Below, piece after piece: positions 41,467 through 49,781 of a DNA stretch of 64,000 bases. A program made the position numbers and the translations under genes. Every line of letters begins with the position of its first letter. The stretch's first letter is position 1. The notes under the pieces were generated by a model. That model saw nothing but the letters and a program-made list of their open reading frames with translations. It had not been told where the DNA came from and ran no database searches. The DNA lies in NCBI GenBank assembly GCA_026396015.1, contig JAPLXP010000014.1, positions 16,111 to 80,110 of the forward strand. The letters are read 5' to 3'. Origin of the DNA: Candidatus Nomurabacteria bacterium. GTDB lineage: Bacteria; Patescibacteria; Paceibacteria; UBA9973.

Positions 41467-42161
41467 TTAATAATTTTTATTTTGATAATAGTACCACCAT
41501 CACTCGACATTTTTATCATAACTTTATCCCCTACTCTAAGCTCTTCTTTTAAGAATTTTTTATCTATTTTAAAAGTCTTTATTCCGTCAGTCTTGTCTAC
41601 AGCCGAAAAATCGATTACATCAGTAGATTCATTCACTTGAGACAATTTACCGATATATACGGAATTAGATTTAATGGCACTTCGTGCTTTCAAGCGCTGT
41701 GAATTTCTGATTGGTACATTGTTTACGTACGTACTCTTTATCGATTGCATACTATTTCTAATAGCAAAAAAATTCTCTGCCAATTCAGCCATTCCCAAAC
41801 CCAAGACAACAGCGACCAGTACACTCAGAGCAAAAATCTTATTTCTGTCTTTTACACCGGGAAGGTCAAATTTTCGATAAATAAATATAAATACGAATAC
41901 TAGACATATAGCAACCACAAGGTATTCATATAAAAAATGTTGCGGGCCATATACACTCTGATTCAAGAAATTTTCAACACTTCTCTTTTCAAAAAAATCA
42001 AAGATAAACATTGCTATTAAAAACACTGCCCCCAATATCAGGGTAGCACATATAGACAACACTCCGATTTGAGTACCACGAACAACCCAAGAAGGTATTG
42101 GTTTTTTATCTTTTATGTTTTCTTTTATCTTTAAAAGAATTTTCTGCTTATTATTATTCAT
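41463..42161 (-). CDS. Membrane protein encoded with an ECF sigma factor, possible anti-sigma factor
   Basis: 232 residues from the ATG at 42161, which overlaps the sigma gene by 8 bases. A basic cytosolic N-terminus (about 28 residues) is followed by three membrane helices at about 35-60, 80-100 and 112-130. A C-terminal soluble domain (150-232, SVYIGKLSQVNES ... FKIDKKFLKEELRVGDKVM) looks like a small beta barrel. An overlapping sigma/membrane-protein pair suggests a sigma regulator, but I see no zinc anti-sigma motif. Its stop overlaps ndh (ATGA), so three products are coupled. Confidence 0.65.
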   Translation of the reverse strand: MNNNKQKILLKIKENIKDKKPIPSWVVRGTQIGVLSICATLILGAVFLIAMFIFDFFEKRSVENFLNQSVYGPQHFLYEYLVVAICLVFVFIFIYRKFDLPGVKDRNKIFALSVLVAVVLGLGMAELAENFFAIRNSMQSIKSTYVNNVPIRNSQRLKARSAIKSNSVYIGKLSQVNESTDVIDFSAVDKTDGIKTFKIDKKFLKEELRVGDKVMIKMSSDGGTIIKIKIIK

Positions 42162-42699
42162 AATTAATTCCTTTTTCTGAAGCATATTTTTTAATTTTAC
42201 TCTTCGCTCTTTTTATTTTGACAGTTATAGTATTCTCTTTTATTTTATACAAATCAGATATTTCTTTTACAGACAGACCTTCAATATAAAACAGGGCTAG
42301 AATACTGCGCTCTTCTTCATCTACAAACTCCAAAAATTTTTCAACCATCATTTTGTCAGATAAATCCAAAGGTGCATCCTCAAAATGATCTTGATTATTT
42401 TCTAGATATGAATCGAGCGACACATTTGGATGCCTCATCTTTGGGCGAAGATGGTCAATAACTGTATTACGTGCAATACGATAAATCCATGCAGAAAAAG
42501 GAATAGATGGTGAATATGAATTTATAAATCTATAAGCTTTATAAAAAGTCTCCGAAGTTGAGTCTTCTGCGTCGTCAGTATTACCTAGGTGCATTTTTGT
42601 AGTGTAGCGAAAGATTTTATCAAAGTATCTTTCAGTTACTTCATTAAAAAGCTCAGTATTCCCTTTCTGTATTTCTATTACTAGATCTTCATCTGTCAT
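42154..42699 (-). CDS. ECF-type sigma-70 family RNA polymerase sigma factor
   Basis: 181 residues from the ATG at 42699. Region 2 (FNEVTERYFDKIFRYTTKM, DAEDSTSETFYKAYRF, WIYRIARNTVIDHLR) and region 4 (EEERSILALFYIEGLSVKEI, KENTITVKIKRAKSKIKKY) are complete; region 3 and 1.1 are absent. The upstream ATG (42706-42708) falls inside the -10 box TATTAT (42707-42712), whereas the chosen one is 7 nt after it. First gene of an operon with the membrane protein, ndh and a methyltransferase, so it probably controls membrane or redox functions. Confidence 0.9.
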   Translation of the reverse strand: MTDEDLVIEIQKGNTELFNEVTERYFDKIFRYTTKMHLGNTDDAEDSTSETFYKAYRFINSYSPSIPFSAWIYRIARNTVIDHLRPKMRHPNVSLDSYLENNQDHFEDAPLDLSDKMMVEKFLEFVDEEERSILALFYIEGLSVKEISDLYKIKENTITVKIKRAKSKIKKYASEKGINYE

Positions 42700-42706
42700 A
42701 AGACCC

Positions 42707-42712
42707 ATAATA
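42707..42712 (-). promoter_or_regulatory. Extended -10 of the sigma factor operon
   Basis: TGCTATTAT on the minus strand, 7 nt before the ATG at 42699. It overlaps an earlier ATG and so argues against that start. Confidence 0.5.
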
Positions 42713-42713
42713 G

Positions 42714-42750
42714 CACAAACCCCACATTGAAAAAATGCGGGGTTTGTTGC
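42714..42750 (-). terminator. Terminator of the Lys/Ala repeat protein gene
   Basis: ACAAACCCC pairs with GGGGTTTGT and the stem continues to ATT/AAT. It separates this gene from the sigma operon. Confidence 0.75.
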
Positions 42751-42768
42751 TTCTAATTAAATAGAGTA

Positions 42769-43152
42769 TTAGTTAGCTTTTGGAGCAGCAGTGCCTGCTT
42801 TGTTTGCATCCTTCTTTGCTTTCATTTCTGCCTTAGCAGCTTCACGCTTTGCATTTGCATCTGCCTTTGCAGCATCAATTTTTGACTTTGCTTCTGCTTT
42901 TGCAGCATCTTTCTTTGCTTTTGCATCTGCCTTTGCAGCATCTTTCTTTGCTTTGATTTCTGCTTTTGTAGCTTCTTTCTTTGCTTTAGCATCTACTTTA
43001 ATTGAAGCTTTTTCTGTACTACCTGCATTCGCTGTATTTACTCCAGCAGCTGGAGTAGCTACTTCTGCAGCAAATACTGGAGATGCTACAACTGCTAATA
43101 GCATAAGACCCATAGAACCACTAACCAATGCTTTTTTGAAATTATTTTTCAT
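42769..43152 (-). CDS. Secreted Lys/Ala-rich repeat protein
   Basis: 127 residues. Clear signal peptide: KNNFKKALVSG, hydrophobic GLMLLAVVASPVFA, cut after AFAA-like FAA near residue 29. The mature part is an 11-residue repeat (AKADAKAKKDA type), about seven copies, predicted as one long charged helix. Function unknown; such helices can bind DNA, acidic polymers or the cell surface. Base composition is skewed, and the opposite strand shows a long shadow frame. Own terminator; the promoter is not obvious. Confidence 0.75.
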   Translation of the reverse strand: MKNNFKKALVSGSMGLMLLAVVASPVFAAEVATPAAGVNTANAGSTEKASIKVDAKAKKEATKAEIKAKKDAAKADAKAKKDAAKAEAKSKIDAAKADANAKREAAKAEMKAKKDANKAGTAAPKAN

Positions 43153-43240
43153 ATATATAATTGTTATTTTTTAATAATAAAAAGGCTTATTGTTGCCCTC
43201 TATATATTACTACGTTTGAAACTAGTAAAATATGACAATA

Positions 43241-43957
43241 CTATCGAACAAAACAATCTGTATCTTTTGGCAAATATTTTTGTAATGCAAAATGAGGCAT
43301 GTCCCCTGATATATAATGACATAGACCAGATTCGTTTGCTACTCTTATCCAGTCTCTATATTCAACAGAATCAACAGGGGGCACAATATCTACAGCAATA
43401 CCTAATGAATGGTCTGAATCACAAGAAGGCGGAGTATGACCTTTTATAAAACCATGAATACTAGCCTCTCTAATCAATCGAGATTTTTGAGTACTATTTA
43501 ATTCACTAATCTTTGAAATATCAATGTGTGTTTTATATTTACAATTATGACCCTCAGTAAAACTCTTGTCATTTACATATCTCCATATCTCCCACACTGA
43601 ACGAATATGCTCACCATACAATGCGGGCCTATATACTTGCAATATATTTAACTTCTTACCCCACTTATCCTCAAACAATTTTACTGCTTGATGTAACTCT
43701 GGCTTTGCATTATCCCAATCTAGAAACGGGTATGGATCTTCACCTACCCATTTCTTTAATTCTGGAATTTCTTTTTCGGAAACTTCAATGGGAAGAACAT
43801 CTTGCTTATCTTCTATCTTAGATATTTTTACGACAGAGACTACGGGAACTTGCTTTGTATTATTAGAATCCAGATTCAAAAAAATAAATAAAATGAGCAG
43901 AATAAATCCCAACATCAAGATAACAATTTTTATATTTAAAGTTTTAATTTTAAGCAT
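43241..43957 (-). CDS. M15-family D-alanyl-D-alanine carboxypeptidase-like protein
   Basis: 238 residues. One N-terminal membrane helix (VILMLGFILLILFIFL, about 11-28) anchors it outside. The M15 zinc site is recognisable: SDHSLGIAVDIVPP (His and Asp ligands) near residue 178 and GDMPHFAL (His ligand) near 217. Four cysteines in the domain may form disulfides. M15 enzymes trim peptidoglycan stem peptides. It lies just downstream of tRNA-Ser on the same strand with about 35 bp between. Confidence 0.85.
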   Translation of the reverse strand: MLKIKTLNIKIVILMLGFILLILFIFLNLDSNNTKQVPVVSVVKISKIEDKQDVLPIEVSEKEIPELKKWVGEDPYPFLDWDNAKPELHQAVKLFEDKWGKKLNILQVYRPALYGEHIRSVWEIWRYVNDKSFTEGHNCKYKTHIDISKISELNSTQKSRLIREASIHGFIKGHTPPSCDSDHSLGIAVDIVPPVDSVEYRDWIRVANESGLCHYISGDMPHFALQKYLPKDTDCFVR

Positions 43958-43993
43958 TTTATTTTCGCGGGGAATTCCGATTTCGTTTTATTG

Positions 43994-44080
43994 CGGAGAG
44001 AGAGGGATTTGAACCCTCGAAGGCTTTAACACCTTGCTACCTTTCCAAGGTAGTCGTTTCAACCACTCACGCACCTCTCC
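43994..44080 (-). tRNA. tRNA-Ser (GGA)
   Basis: 87 nt on the minus strand. Acceptor GGAGAGG pairs with TCTCTCC, and the discriminator is G. The anticodon loop TTGGAAA between CTACC and GGTAG gives anticodon GGA. The long variable arm (AAGG ... CCTT) marks it as class II. The T arm is GAGGG-TTCAAAT-CCCTC. The CCA end is not encoded (CAA follows the discriminator). Confidence 0.95.
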
Positions 44081-44086
44081 ATATCC

Positions 44087-44118
44087 TAAATACGCCTGCC
44101 CGAAGGCAGGCATATTTA
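44087..44118. repeat. Inverted repeat just upstream of tRNA-Ser
   Basis: TAAATA-GCCTGCC, loop CGAA, GGCAGGC-TATTTA. A second hairpin, GTGGGC/GCCCAC, lies at about 44126-44150. Either could end the htpX transcript; neither has a strong T-run. Confidence 0.7.
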
Positions 44119-44202
44119 AGTGTTGTGGGCATTTATAAATAAGAGCCCACATGTAAAGAACATCCAGAGAGTATATTACTACTTTTACACACGAAACACA
44201 AA

Positions 44203-45090
44203 CTACATTTCTCTCAAAATCTTGATTCTGTCTTCTAGTGGTGGATGAGTAGAAAATAGATTTCCTATCTTCTTTGCTTTGTCGCCAGCACCAAATGGAT
44301 TGGAAATATATAGATGTGCAATGGCTGTAGACTGATGATTCATGGGAGCACTATATTTCTCCAACTTTTCTAAAGCAGAGGCTAGACCTTCTGGATAGCG
44401 AGTCAGTAATGCACCAGATGCATCGGCTAGATACTCACGCTTACGAGAGATTGCGAGCTGTATGAGTGTAGCCATAATAGGAGCTAGAATTGCTAGTACT
44501 ACGCCGAGGATCATGAATAGCATATTACCCTCTCTATCATCGCGCCTATTACCAAATAGGGTCATACGTATAATCATGTCTGAAATAATAGATATAAATC
44601 CTACTAGAACCACAGCCACAGTCGATACGAGCATATCCCTATTTCCAATGTGGCTCATCTCGTGAGCCATCACCCCTTCGAGCTCTTGCTTGTTCATGAT
44701 TGCGAGGAGTCCAGTCGTCGCAGCGACTACTGAATGATCCTTGTCGCGGCCAGTAGCGAATGCATTTGGCGCCGAATCCTCTATCACATAAATTTTTGGT
44801 ATTGGTAATCCTGCAGTGATAGATAGATTCTCCACAGTCGTATACAAATCAAAATATTGCTCACGTGTAGCAGGATGTGCACCTGCGATAGCGAGTGCAA
44901 TCTTGTCTGAATACCAATAGCCGATAATATTCATCACGATACTAAATACAACAAAAATATAAAGAATATTTGGATTGCCATATAGCTGGGAAATAAAAAA
45001 TCCGAGTCCTATGACAATGATCAAAAAACCACTCATGAGCAGCCATGTCTTTTCTACGTTCTTTGTTTGTTGAGTATATAGTGTTGCCAT
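44203..45090 (-). CDS. htpX: HtpX-like M48 membrane zinc protease
   Basis: 295 residues. Two N-terminal membrane helices (LLMSGFLIIVIGLGFFI and ILYIFVVFSIVMNIIGY), the zinc motif HEMSH in GVMAHEMSHIGNRD, two more helices (150-200), and the third ligand in REYLADASGA. Degrades misfolded membrane proteins. Encoded 7 bp after a slipin gene and close to lemA, a frequent genomic pairing. Confidence 0.94.
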   Translation of the reverse strand: MATLYTQQTKNVEKTWLLMSGFLIIVIGLGFFISQLYGNPNILYIFVVFSIVMNIIGYWYSDKIALAIAGAHPATREQYFDLYTTVENLSITAGLPIPKIYVIEDSAPNAFATGRDKDHSVVAATTGLLAIMNKQELEGVMAHEMSHIGNRDMLVSTVAVVLVGFISIISDMIIRMTLFGNRRDDREGNMLFMILGVVLAILAPIMATLIQLAISRKREYLADASGALLTRYPEGLASALEKLEKYSAPMNHQSTAIAHLYISNPFGAGDKAKKIGNLFSTHPPLEDRIKILREM

Positions 45091-45097
45091 TTTTTAC

Positions 45098-45850
45098 TTA
45101 GATAACATTATCCCCTTTTATCATCTTCATTGCCTCTTGAACTGTAGTCATAAATTGCGCAGGAAAAATAATTGTAGAATTCTTTTCTACACTAATCTCT
45201 GCCATAGTCTGCAATGTGCGGAGTTGTAGTGCTACAGGATGTGCAGTCATGATATCTGCTGCTTCTCCAAGCTTTTGTGCAGCTTGCATTTCACCTTCTG
45301 CTGCTACGATCTTTGCACGGCGTTCACGCTCTGCCTCGGCCTCCTTTGCCATAGCACGCTGCATGTTCTCTGGTAGCGAGATATCTTTGATCTCAACTGC
45401 AGAGACCTCTACTCCCCATGGCTCTGTATGTGCATCGATCACATTCTTGATCTGATTGTTTATCTCACCTGTCTGAGAAAGTAGCTGGTCTAGCTGGAAT
45501 TGCCCTACTACATTACGCACTGTAGTCTGACTGATTTGATTTACTGCTTTGTATACATCCTCGATACTTACCACTGCCTTCATCGGATCTACTACATGAT
45601 AATAGGCTACAGCTGCGATATCTATAGATACATTATCTTTTGTAATAATTTTTTGTGATGGAATCTCCATAGTCACCGTGCGGAGCTGCACTCTAGTCAT
45701 CTGTTCAAAAACTGGGATGACTAGTATCAATCCTGGACCACGAATACCTGCAGATTTACCGAGAAACAATATGACTCCTCTCTCATACTCCTTTACCACC
45801 CGGATAGAAGCGATGAGTAATAAAACAATAACAGCGATAATTATGTACAT
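45098..45850 (-). CDS. Slipin/stomatin-like SPFH-domain membrane protein
   Basis: 250 residues. One N-terminal helix (YIIIAVIVLLLIASI) is followed by a full SPFH/band 7 domain (VKEYERGVILFLGK, PGLILVIPVFEQM, TKDNVSIDIAAVAYYHV, WGVEVSAVEIKDISLP). An alanine/glutamate-rich coiled coil (AMAKEAEAERERRAKIVAAEGE) follows. Stomatins form membrane scaffolds and often accompany membrane proteases (NfeD, HtpX). Here it lies between the small 45869 gene and htpX. Confidence 0.93.
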   Translation of the reverse strand: MYIIIAVIVLLLIASIRVVKEYERGVILFLGKSAGIRGPGLILVIPVFEQMTRVQLRTVTMEIPSQKIITKDNVSIDIAAVAYYHVVDPMKAVVSIEDVYKAVNQISQTTVRNVVGQFQLDQLLSQTGEINNQIKNVIDAHTEPWGVEVSAVEIKDISLPENMQRAMAKEAEAERERRAKIVAAEGEMQAAQKLGEAADIMTAHPVALQLRTLQTMAEISVEKNSTIIFPAQFMTTVQEAMKMIKGDNVI

Positions 45851-45868
45851 ATATAATATATTAATTTA

Positions 45869-46177
45869 TTAATTCTTATTTGGAGTGTAGTAATCTGAGA
45901 TATCATCTACCGATACAGTGACACCATATTCAAAACTAGGATTCTCTTCATTTTTAGACGAAATATTCAGAGTTAAGGCATCAGAATTTTTTTCTGATAC
46001 AGAATAAATCTCTCCTTTATACATAGCTGTGTCACCGATCTTTATATCGTCAAATTTAACTTTTCGTGCTTTTTCTATGTCAGATTGTTTTTTATTATTC
46101 TCTTCTAAAACTTTTTTATCCCAAGCTTCATTATCTTTCTTTGCATTATCTCCTGATGAAAATTTAAAGGACTCCAT
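45869..46177 (-). CDS. Small unknown protein in the lemA-htpX operon
   Basis: 102 residues, not recognised. The first 40 are highly charged and helical (NNKKQSDIEKARKVKF). The remainder (IKIGDTAMYKGEIYSV ... VSVDDISDYYTP) looks like a small SH3-like beta barrel. No signal or membrane helix. Encoded 5 bp after lemA and 18 bp before the slipin gene, so it may be a cytosolic partner of these membrane proteins. Confidence 0.65.
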   Translation of the reverse strand: MESFKFSSGDNAKKDNEAWDKKVLEENNKKQSDIEKARKVKFDDIKIGDTAMYKGEIYSVSEKNSDALTLNISSKNEENPSFEYGVTVSVDDISDYYTPNKN

Positions 46178-46182
46178 AAGAT

Positions 46183-46737
46183 TTAGAATTTAACTTCTAC
46201 TGGATTCTTTTCTACACTATCAGCCTCGAGCTGAAAGAAGTCCATCTTTGTAAATGAGAACATTGATGCGATCACATTGCCTGGGAACATTTGTATTCCA
46301 GTGTTGAAATCACGAACATTGCCATTGTAAAAACGACGAGCTGCTTGTATTTTGTTTTCTGTATCTGAAAGTTCTTTTTGGAGTTCGATAAAGTTTGTAT
46401 TTGCTTTGAGCTCTGGATAAGCTTCAGATATTGCGATGATAGATTTTAGAGTTCCTGATAGCATATTCTCTGCTGCACCCTTTTCCTCAGCTTTCGCACC
46501 CATAGCAGCTGAACGAGCCTCTGTCACCTTTTCAAATACTGCAGATTCATGAGTAGCATAACCTTTTACTGTATTCACAATATTTGGTATCAAATCATAG
46601 CGACGCTTTAGCTGTACATCGATATCTGCCCATGCCTCGGTAGCACGATTTTTCAACGTGACAAAACCATTGTATTTAATAATAAAAAACAAAACGACTA
46701 GACCCAAAACCACTAAAATAATTAAAGTTGTACTCAT
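46183..46737 (-). CDS. lemA: LemA family protein
   Basis: 184 residues. One membrane helix at the N-terminus (LIILVVLGLVVLFFIIKY), then the family signature NRATEAWADIDVQLKRRYDL and a helical bundle (FNTGIQMFPGNVIASMF near the C-terminus). Exact biochemical role is unknown; it commonly sits with htpX, as here. First gene of the lemA, 45869, slipin, htpX operon. Confidence 0.95.
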   Translation of the reverse strand: MSTTLIILVVLGLVVLFFIIKYNGFVTLKNRATEAWADIDVQLKRRYDLIPNIVNTVKGYATHESAVFEKVTEARSAAMGAKAEEKGAAENMLSGTLKSIIAISEAYPELKANTNFIELQKELSDTENKIQAARRFYNGNVRDFNTGIQMFPGNVIASMFSFTKMDFFQLEADSVEKNPVEVKF

Positions 46738-46780
46738 AAAAATAAGGTTAAATAATAAATCACTTATAAGTCTATTATAC

Positions 46781-46814
46781 CAAAAAACTCCCCATTTTAC
46801 GAGGGAGTTTTTTG
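46781..46814 (-). terminator. secF terminator
   Basis: CAAAAAACTCCC pairs with GGGAGTTTTTTG, 26 bp after the secF stop. Confidence 0.85.
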
Positions 46815-46839
46815 ATGTAGAAAATCTACAATTTATGAG

Positions 46840-47709
46840 CTACTTCTTCTTGTTTACCATCACTAGTAGTGGACTTGCAAGGAAGATTGATGAATATGTT
46901 CCAAAGAACATTCCAGCAGTTAGCATCATAGCAAATACCTTTGTAGTAGATGGACCCCAGAATACCAATGCGAGCAATACTACGATAACTGTGAATGATG
47001 TAGCTATTGAGCGAGTGTAAACTTGAGTCAGACTGTTCCCTACTGTCTCTTCAAAAGTCTTGAAATGTCCCATGCGAATATTCTCACGGATACGGTCGAA
47101 TACTACGATAGTATCTGACACAGATAGACCCAATACTGTCAGCACTGCCACTACGAATAGTGTATCCACCTCTACTCCATAAGTATGAGATAGGAATGCA
47201 AATACTCCGACTGGAATCATTATATCGTGGATCAATGTAGCGATAGCTATCAAACCGTATTTCCAAGAAGAAACAGGCTTTGAGACTTTACGGAAAGAGA
47301 AAGCGATAAAGAAGATAATTCCGAGTGATACAAAGATAAATGAGAACAATGCCTTACGAGCGAGCTCGGTACCCACAGATGGACCAATAGAAGTAAATGT
47401 CTTTTCTGTAGATCCAGATAGAGACATCAACAATGCCTGGTGTTCTGCTTCTGTAAGATTCTTTGTCTTGATACTATATCCGTCTGTACCCGTTGGCTGA
47501 ATTAGAGCTTCACCAATATTTAATTTACTGATTGATTCTGAAACTAATACTTGTTCTGGGCGAGCTCCTACATATGATACTTCTAGCAATGAACCTCCCT
47601 TGAAATCAATACCCATATTCAAACCAAAGTATGAAATAGAAGCGATTGAAATCAACACGAGTAATGCAGAGATTGCAACGAAAACTTTTTTGTATTTAAT
47701 GATAAACAT
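46840..47709 (-). CDS. secF: Protein translocase subunit SecF
   Basis: 289 residues from the ATG at 47709; the longer frame would overlap secD. Six membrane helices expected. Signatures: GLNMGIDFKGGSLLEV (periplasmic side), GLSVSDTIVVFDRIREN, and VYTRSIATSFTVIVVLLALVF. With SecD it uses the proton gradient to pull proteins through SecYEG. Encoded 4 bp after secD. Confidence 0.96.
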   Translation of the reverse strand: MFIIKYKKVFVAISALLVLISIASISYFGLNMGIDFKGGSLLEVSYVGARPEQVLVSESISKLNIGEALIQPTGTDGYSIKTKNLTEAEHQALLMSLSGSTEKTFTSIGPSVGTELARKALFSFIFVSLGIIFFIAFSFRKVSKPVSSWKYGLIAIATLIHDIMIPVGVFAFLSHTYGVEVDTLFVVAVLTVLGLSVSDTIVVFDRIRENIRMGHFKTFEETVGNSLTQVYTRSIATSFTVIVVLLALVFWGPSTTKVFAMMLTAGMFFGTYSSIFLASPLLVMVNKKK

Positions 47710-47713
47710 ATAA

Positions 47714-49096
47714 TTATTTGTGAGAAGAAGCATTAGTAAAACCCGACCCAAAAAGGAAACTGATAAGCTTTGTATGCTTTGTAATATTTAGAGAGTACAG
47801 GAACAATCTTGTGATTGTAATCGCAGAGAACATTGATACGATAACTCCAAGGAAGAATGTGAGAGCGAACCCTTGGATAAGTGGTGTACCGAATGCGTAC
47901 AATATACATGCAGTCAAAAGACTTGAGATGTTTGAATCACGGATAGACAACCATGCACGAGAGAATCCATTGCGGATTGCTTCTGCTACATTGCGTCCAG
48001 TACCTAGCTCTTCTTTGATACGTTCAAAGATCAGAACATTGGCATCCACAGCAATACCGATAGAGATAATAAATCCAGCGATACCAGCAGCAGTAAGAGT
48101 CACAGGGATCAATTTGAATATAGCAAGGATTGTTACTGTATAGATTGATAGTGCCAATACTGCGAGTAATCCTGGGAGTCTGTACCAAAAGATAAGGAAT
48201 ATTGCGATAGCAAGGAATCCAATCAATGCAGCTTTTACTCCAGCAGCAGTAGCTGTACTACCAAGTGACGGACCGATTGTCTCAGTACCAATATGCTCAA
48301 TAGGTACAGGAAGTGCACCAGAATTTAGACGTCCTACTAGAGTCTTTGCCTCTGCAGGTGTAAAGTTTCCAGAGATCTGTGCTACTCCACCAGTGATAGC
48401 CTCACGTACAACCGGAGCTGATATAGGTGCACCATCTAGGTAGATAGCTACAGTCTTACCAACATTTTCTCTTGTAATTTTTTCAAATAATTTTGAACCT
48501 TCATCATTGAATTTAAGTGAAACTTTTGGTTCACCAGTATTTTGATCAAATTCCAAAGTTGCCTTTGAGAGGTAGCGACCAGTTAGTTCTGTACTTACGT
48601 ACTGTGAATCAATACTCAAGTTAACCTTTCCATCTTTTCCTACAGTAGCAGTCTGAGGTGCATTCTTGTTTGGATTTTCAGTTTTGAATTCAAGCAATGG
48701 TGTCTGACCGATCATAGACACTGCCTTTGATACATCAGTCACACCAGGAAGATCAATGATAAGACGATTTTCGCCACCATTTGAAAATCCACTATTCTGG
48801 ACTGTGATGACTGGTTCTGCTACTCCAAATAAGTTGATACGTCTTTCAATAACATCACGAAGAGCACTCATAGATTCTGCGACTTGATCAGATTTTATTT
48901 TTGAGACATCTGCGCGATAAATAAGATGACTACCACCAGAAAGATCAAGACCCAATTTAAATGGGAATTTAGCTACACCGTGTGCAGTATCAGTCTTTGC
49001 AAGCTTTTGATGTGCTAGCTCTGACTTGTAAACAAAAAAACCTATACCAAAACCGATAATAAGGATTAATAATGCTGTAATTCTCGTTTTCCACAT
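47714..49096 (-). CDS. secD: Protein translocase subunit SecD
   Basis: 460 residues, a compact SecD. Hallmarks: GLDLSGGSHLIYRAD near residue 50, the P1 region MSALRDVIERRINLFGVAEP, DGAPISAPVVREAITGG, and the membrane part with AGFIISIGIAVDANVLIFERIKEE-type sequence near 345. N-terminal helix 7-25. It pairs with the downstream secF. Confidence 0.97.
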   Translation of the reverse strand: MWKTRITALLILIIGFGIGFFVYKSELAHQKLAKTDTAHGVAKFPFKLGLDLSGGSHLIYRADVSKIKSDQVAESMSALRDVIERRINLFGVAEPVITVQNSGFSNGGENRLIIDLPGVTDVSKAVSMIGQTPLLEFKTENPNKNAPQTATVGKDGKVNLSIDSQYVSTELTGRYLSKATLEFDQNTGEPKVSLKFNDEGSKLFEKITRENVGKTVAIYLDGAPISAPVVREAITGGVAQISGNFTPAEAKTLVGRLNSGALPVPIEHIGTETIGPSLGSTATAAGVKAALIGFLAIAIFLIFWYRLPGLLAVLALSIYTVTILAIFKLIPVTLTAAGIAGFIISIGIAVDANVLIFERIKEELGTGRNVAEAIRNGFSRAWLSIRDSNISSLLTACILYAFGTPLIQGFALTFFLGVIVSMFSAITITRLFLYSLNITKHTKLISFLFGSGFTNASSHK

Positions 49097-49247
49097 AATA
49101 GGGTTATTTTATAGGGTTTTAGCTAAAAAAGCAACTTATCAGTGTGTTTTATTATATTAATCAAAGATATCACTTCACACTAAAATTTAGTGATTTTTAA
49201 AGGGAAAAGAACTATAAAACCCTTGTTTTTAAAGCTATTTTATATAC

Positions 49248-49277
49248 TTGACAATATGCTCATATATGTGGTATACT
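49248..49277 (+). promoter_or_regulatory. Consensus promoter of the 49396 gene
   Basis: TTGACA (49248-49253), an 18-nt spacer and TATACT (49272-49277): the best -35 match in the window. Predicted start near 49284 gives a leader of about 110 nt. Confidence 0.78.
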
Positions 49278-49316
49278 ATATATAAGTTCATTTATGGGTT
49301 TGGTTTTAATCCCTAA

Positions 49317-49367
49317 TTGCAAGGCTCTCATAGTAACTATAAAATAGTTCTTATGAAAACCTTGTAA
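49317..49367 (+). promoter_or_regulatory. Structured leader hairpin before the 49396 gene
   Basis: TTGCAAGG / CCTTGTAA, then a 3x3 internal loop, TCATA / TATGA, a 2x2 internal loop, and AACTAT / ATAGTT closing an AAA loop. That is 19 pairs with symmetric interruptions, between the promoter and the ATG. No T-run follows, so it is not a terminator. Confidence 0.65.
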
Positions 49368-49395
49368 TGTAGCATGGTTTTAAAAACAAAGAAAA

Positions 49396-49686
49396 ATGAA
49401 AAAGTTATTTGAATTAATTAAAATAAATGTAAGGTATTTTTTACATTTTAGTTACGAATTAATTGTATGGTTAAAACATTATAGCCTTATAATTTTAGTA
49501 TTTGTAGCTTGTGTAGTGGGATTGCTCTTGAGTTACCAAGAAGTTTTTATGGGAATTCACAGATTCCCTGATTACTTTAATAGAGTGAGCTCTCTTGGGG
49601 CTTCTGCTATCTACCTAGGGTCACTTGCATTGTTATTCTATTCAATTCTATCCGCTATTAATTATAGAGGTTGGAAGAAAATTTAA
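49396..49686 (+). CDS. Small two-helix membrane protein of unknown function
   Basis: 96 residues. A basic, amphipathic N-terminus (KLFELIKINVRYFLHF) is followed by two membrane helices at about 29-47 (SLIILVFVACVVGLLLSY) and 68-88 (ASAIYLGSLALLFYSIL), joined by an aromatic loop, with a basic tail. No family recognised. It stands alone with a near-consensus promoter, a 110-nt structured leader and a good terminator, which suggests strong and possibly regulated expression. Confidence 0.68.
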   Translation: MKKLFELIKINVRYFLHFSYELIVWLKHYSLIILVFVACVVGLLLSYQEVFMGIHRFPDYFNRVSSLGASAIYLGSLALLFYSILSAINYRGWKKI

Positions 49687-49710
49687 TTTTAAAAAGAACA
49701 AAAAAAAGAT

Positions 49711-49739
49711 TAAACGTCACTAAGTGGCGTTTATTTTTT
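49711..49739 (+). terminator. Terminator of the 49396 gene
   Basis: AAACGTCAC pairs with GTGGCGTTT around TAA, followed by ATTTTTTATT. Confidence 0.8.
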
Positions 49740-49750
49740 ATTCACCCAAC

Positions 49751-49781
49751 AACTATCCATAAGTCCGACTTATGGCTAGTT
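49751..49781. repeat. REP-1-like palindrome at the uppP stop codon
   Basis: CCATAAGT-CCG-ACTTATGG with outer AACTA/TAGTT. It shares the GTCCGAC core with REP-1 but has different arms. The right outer arm covers the uppP stop codon (49776-49778). Confidence 0.75.

Noticed and set aside
42706..42708. First ATG as the sigma factor start
   Set aside because: It lies within the TATTAT -10 box; the ATG at 42699 has the leaderless spacing seen in neighbouring genes.
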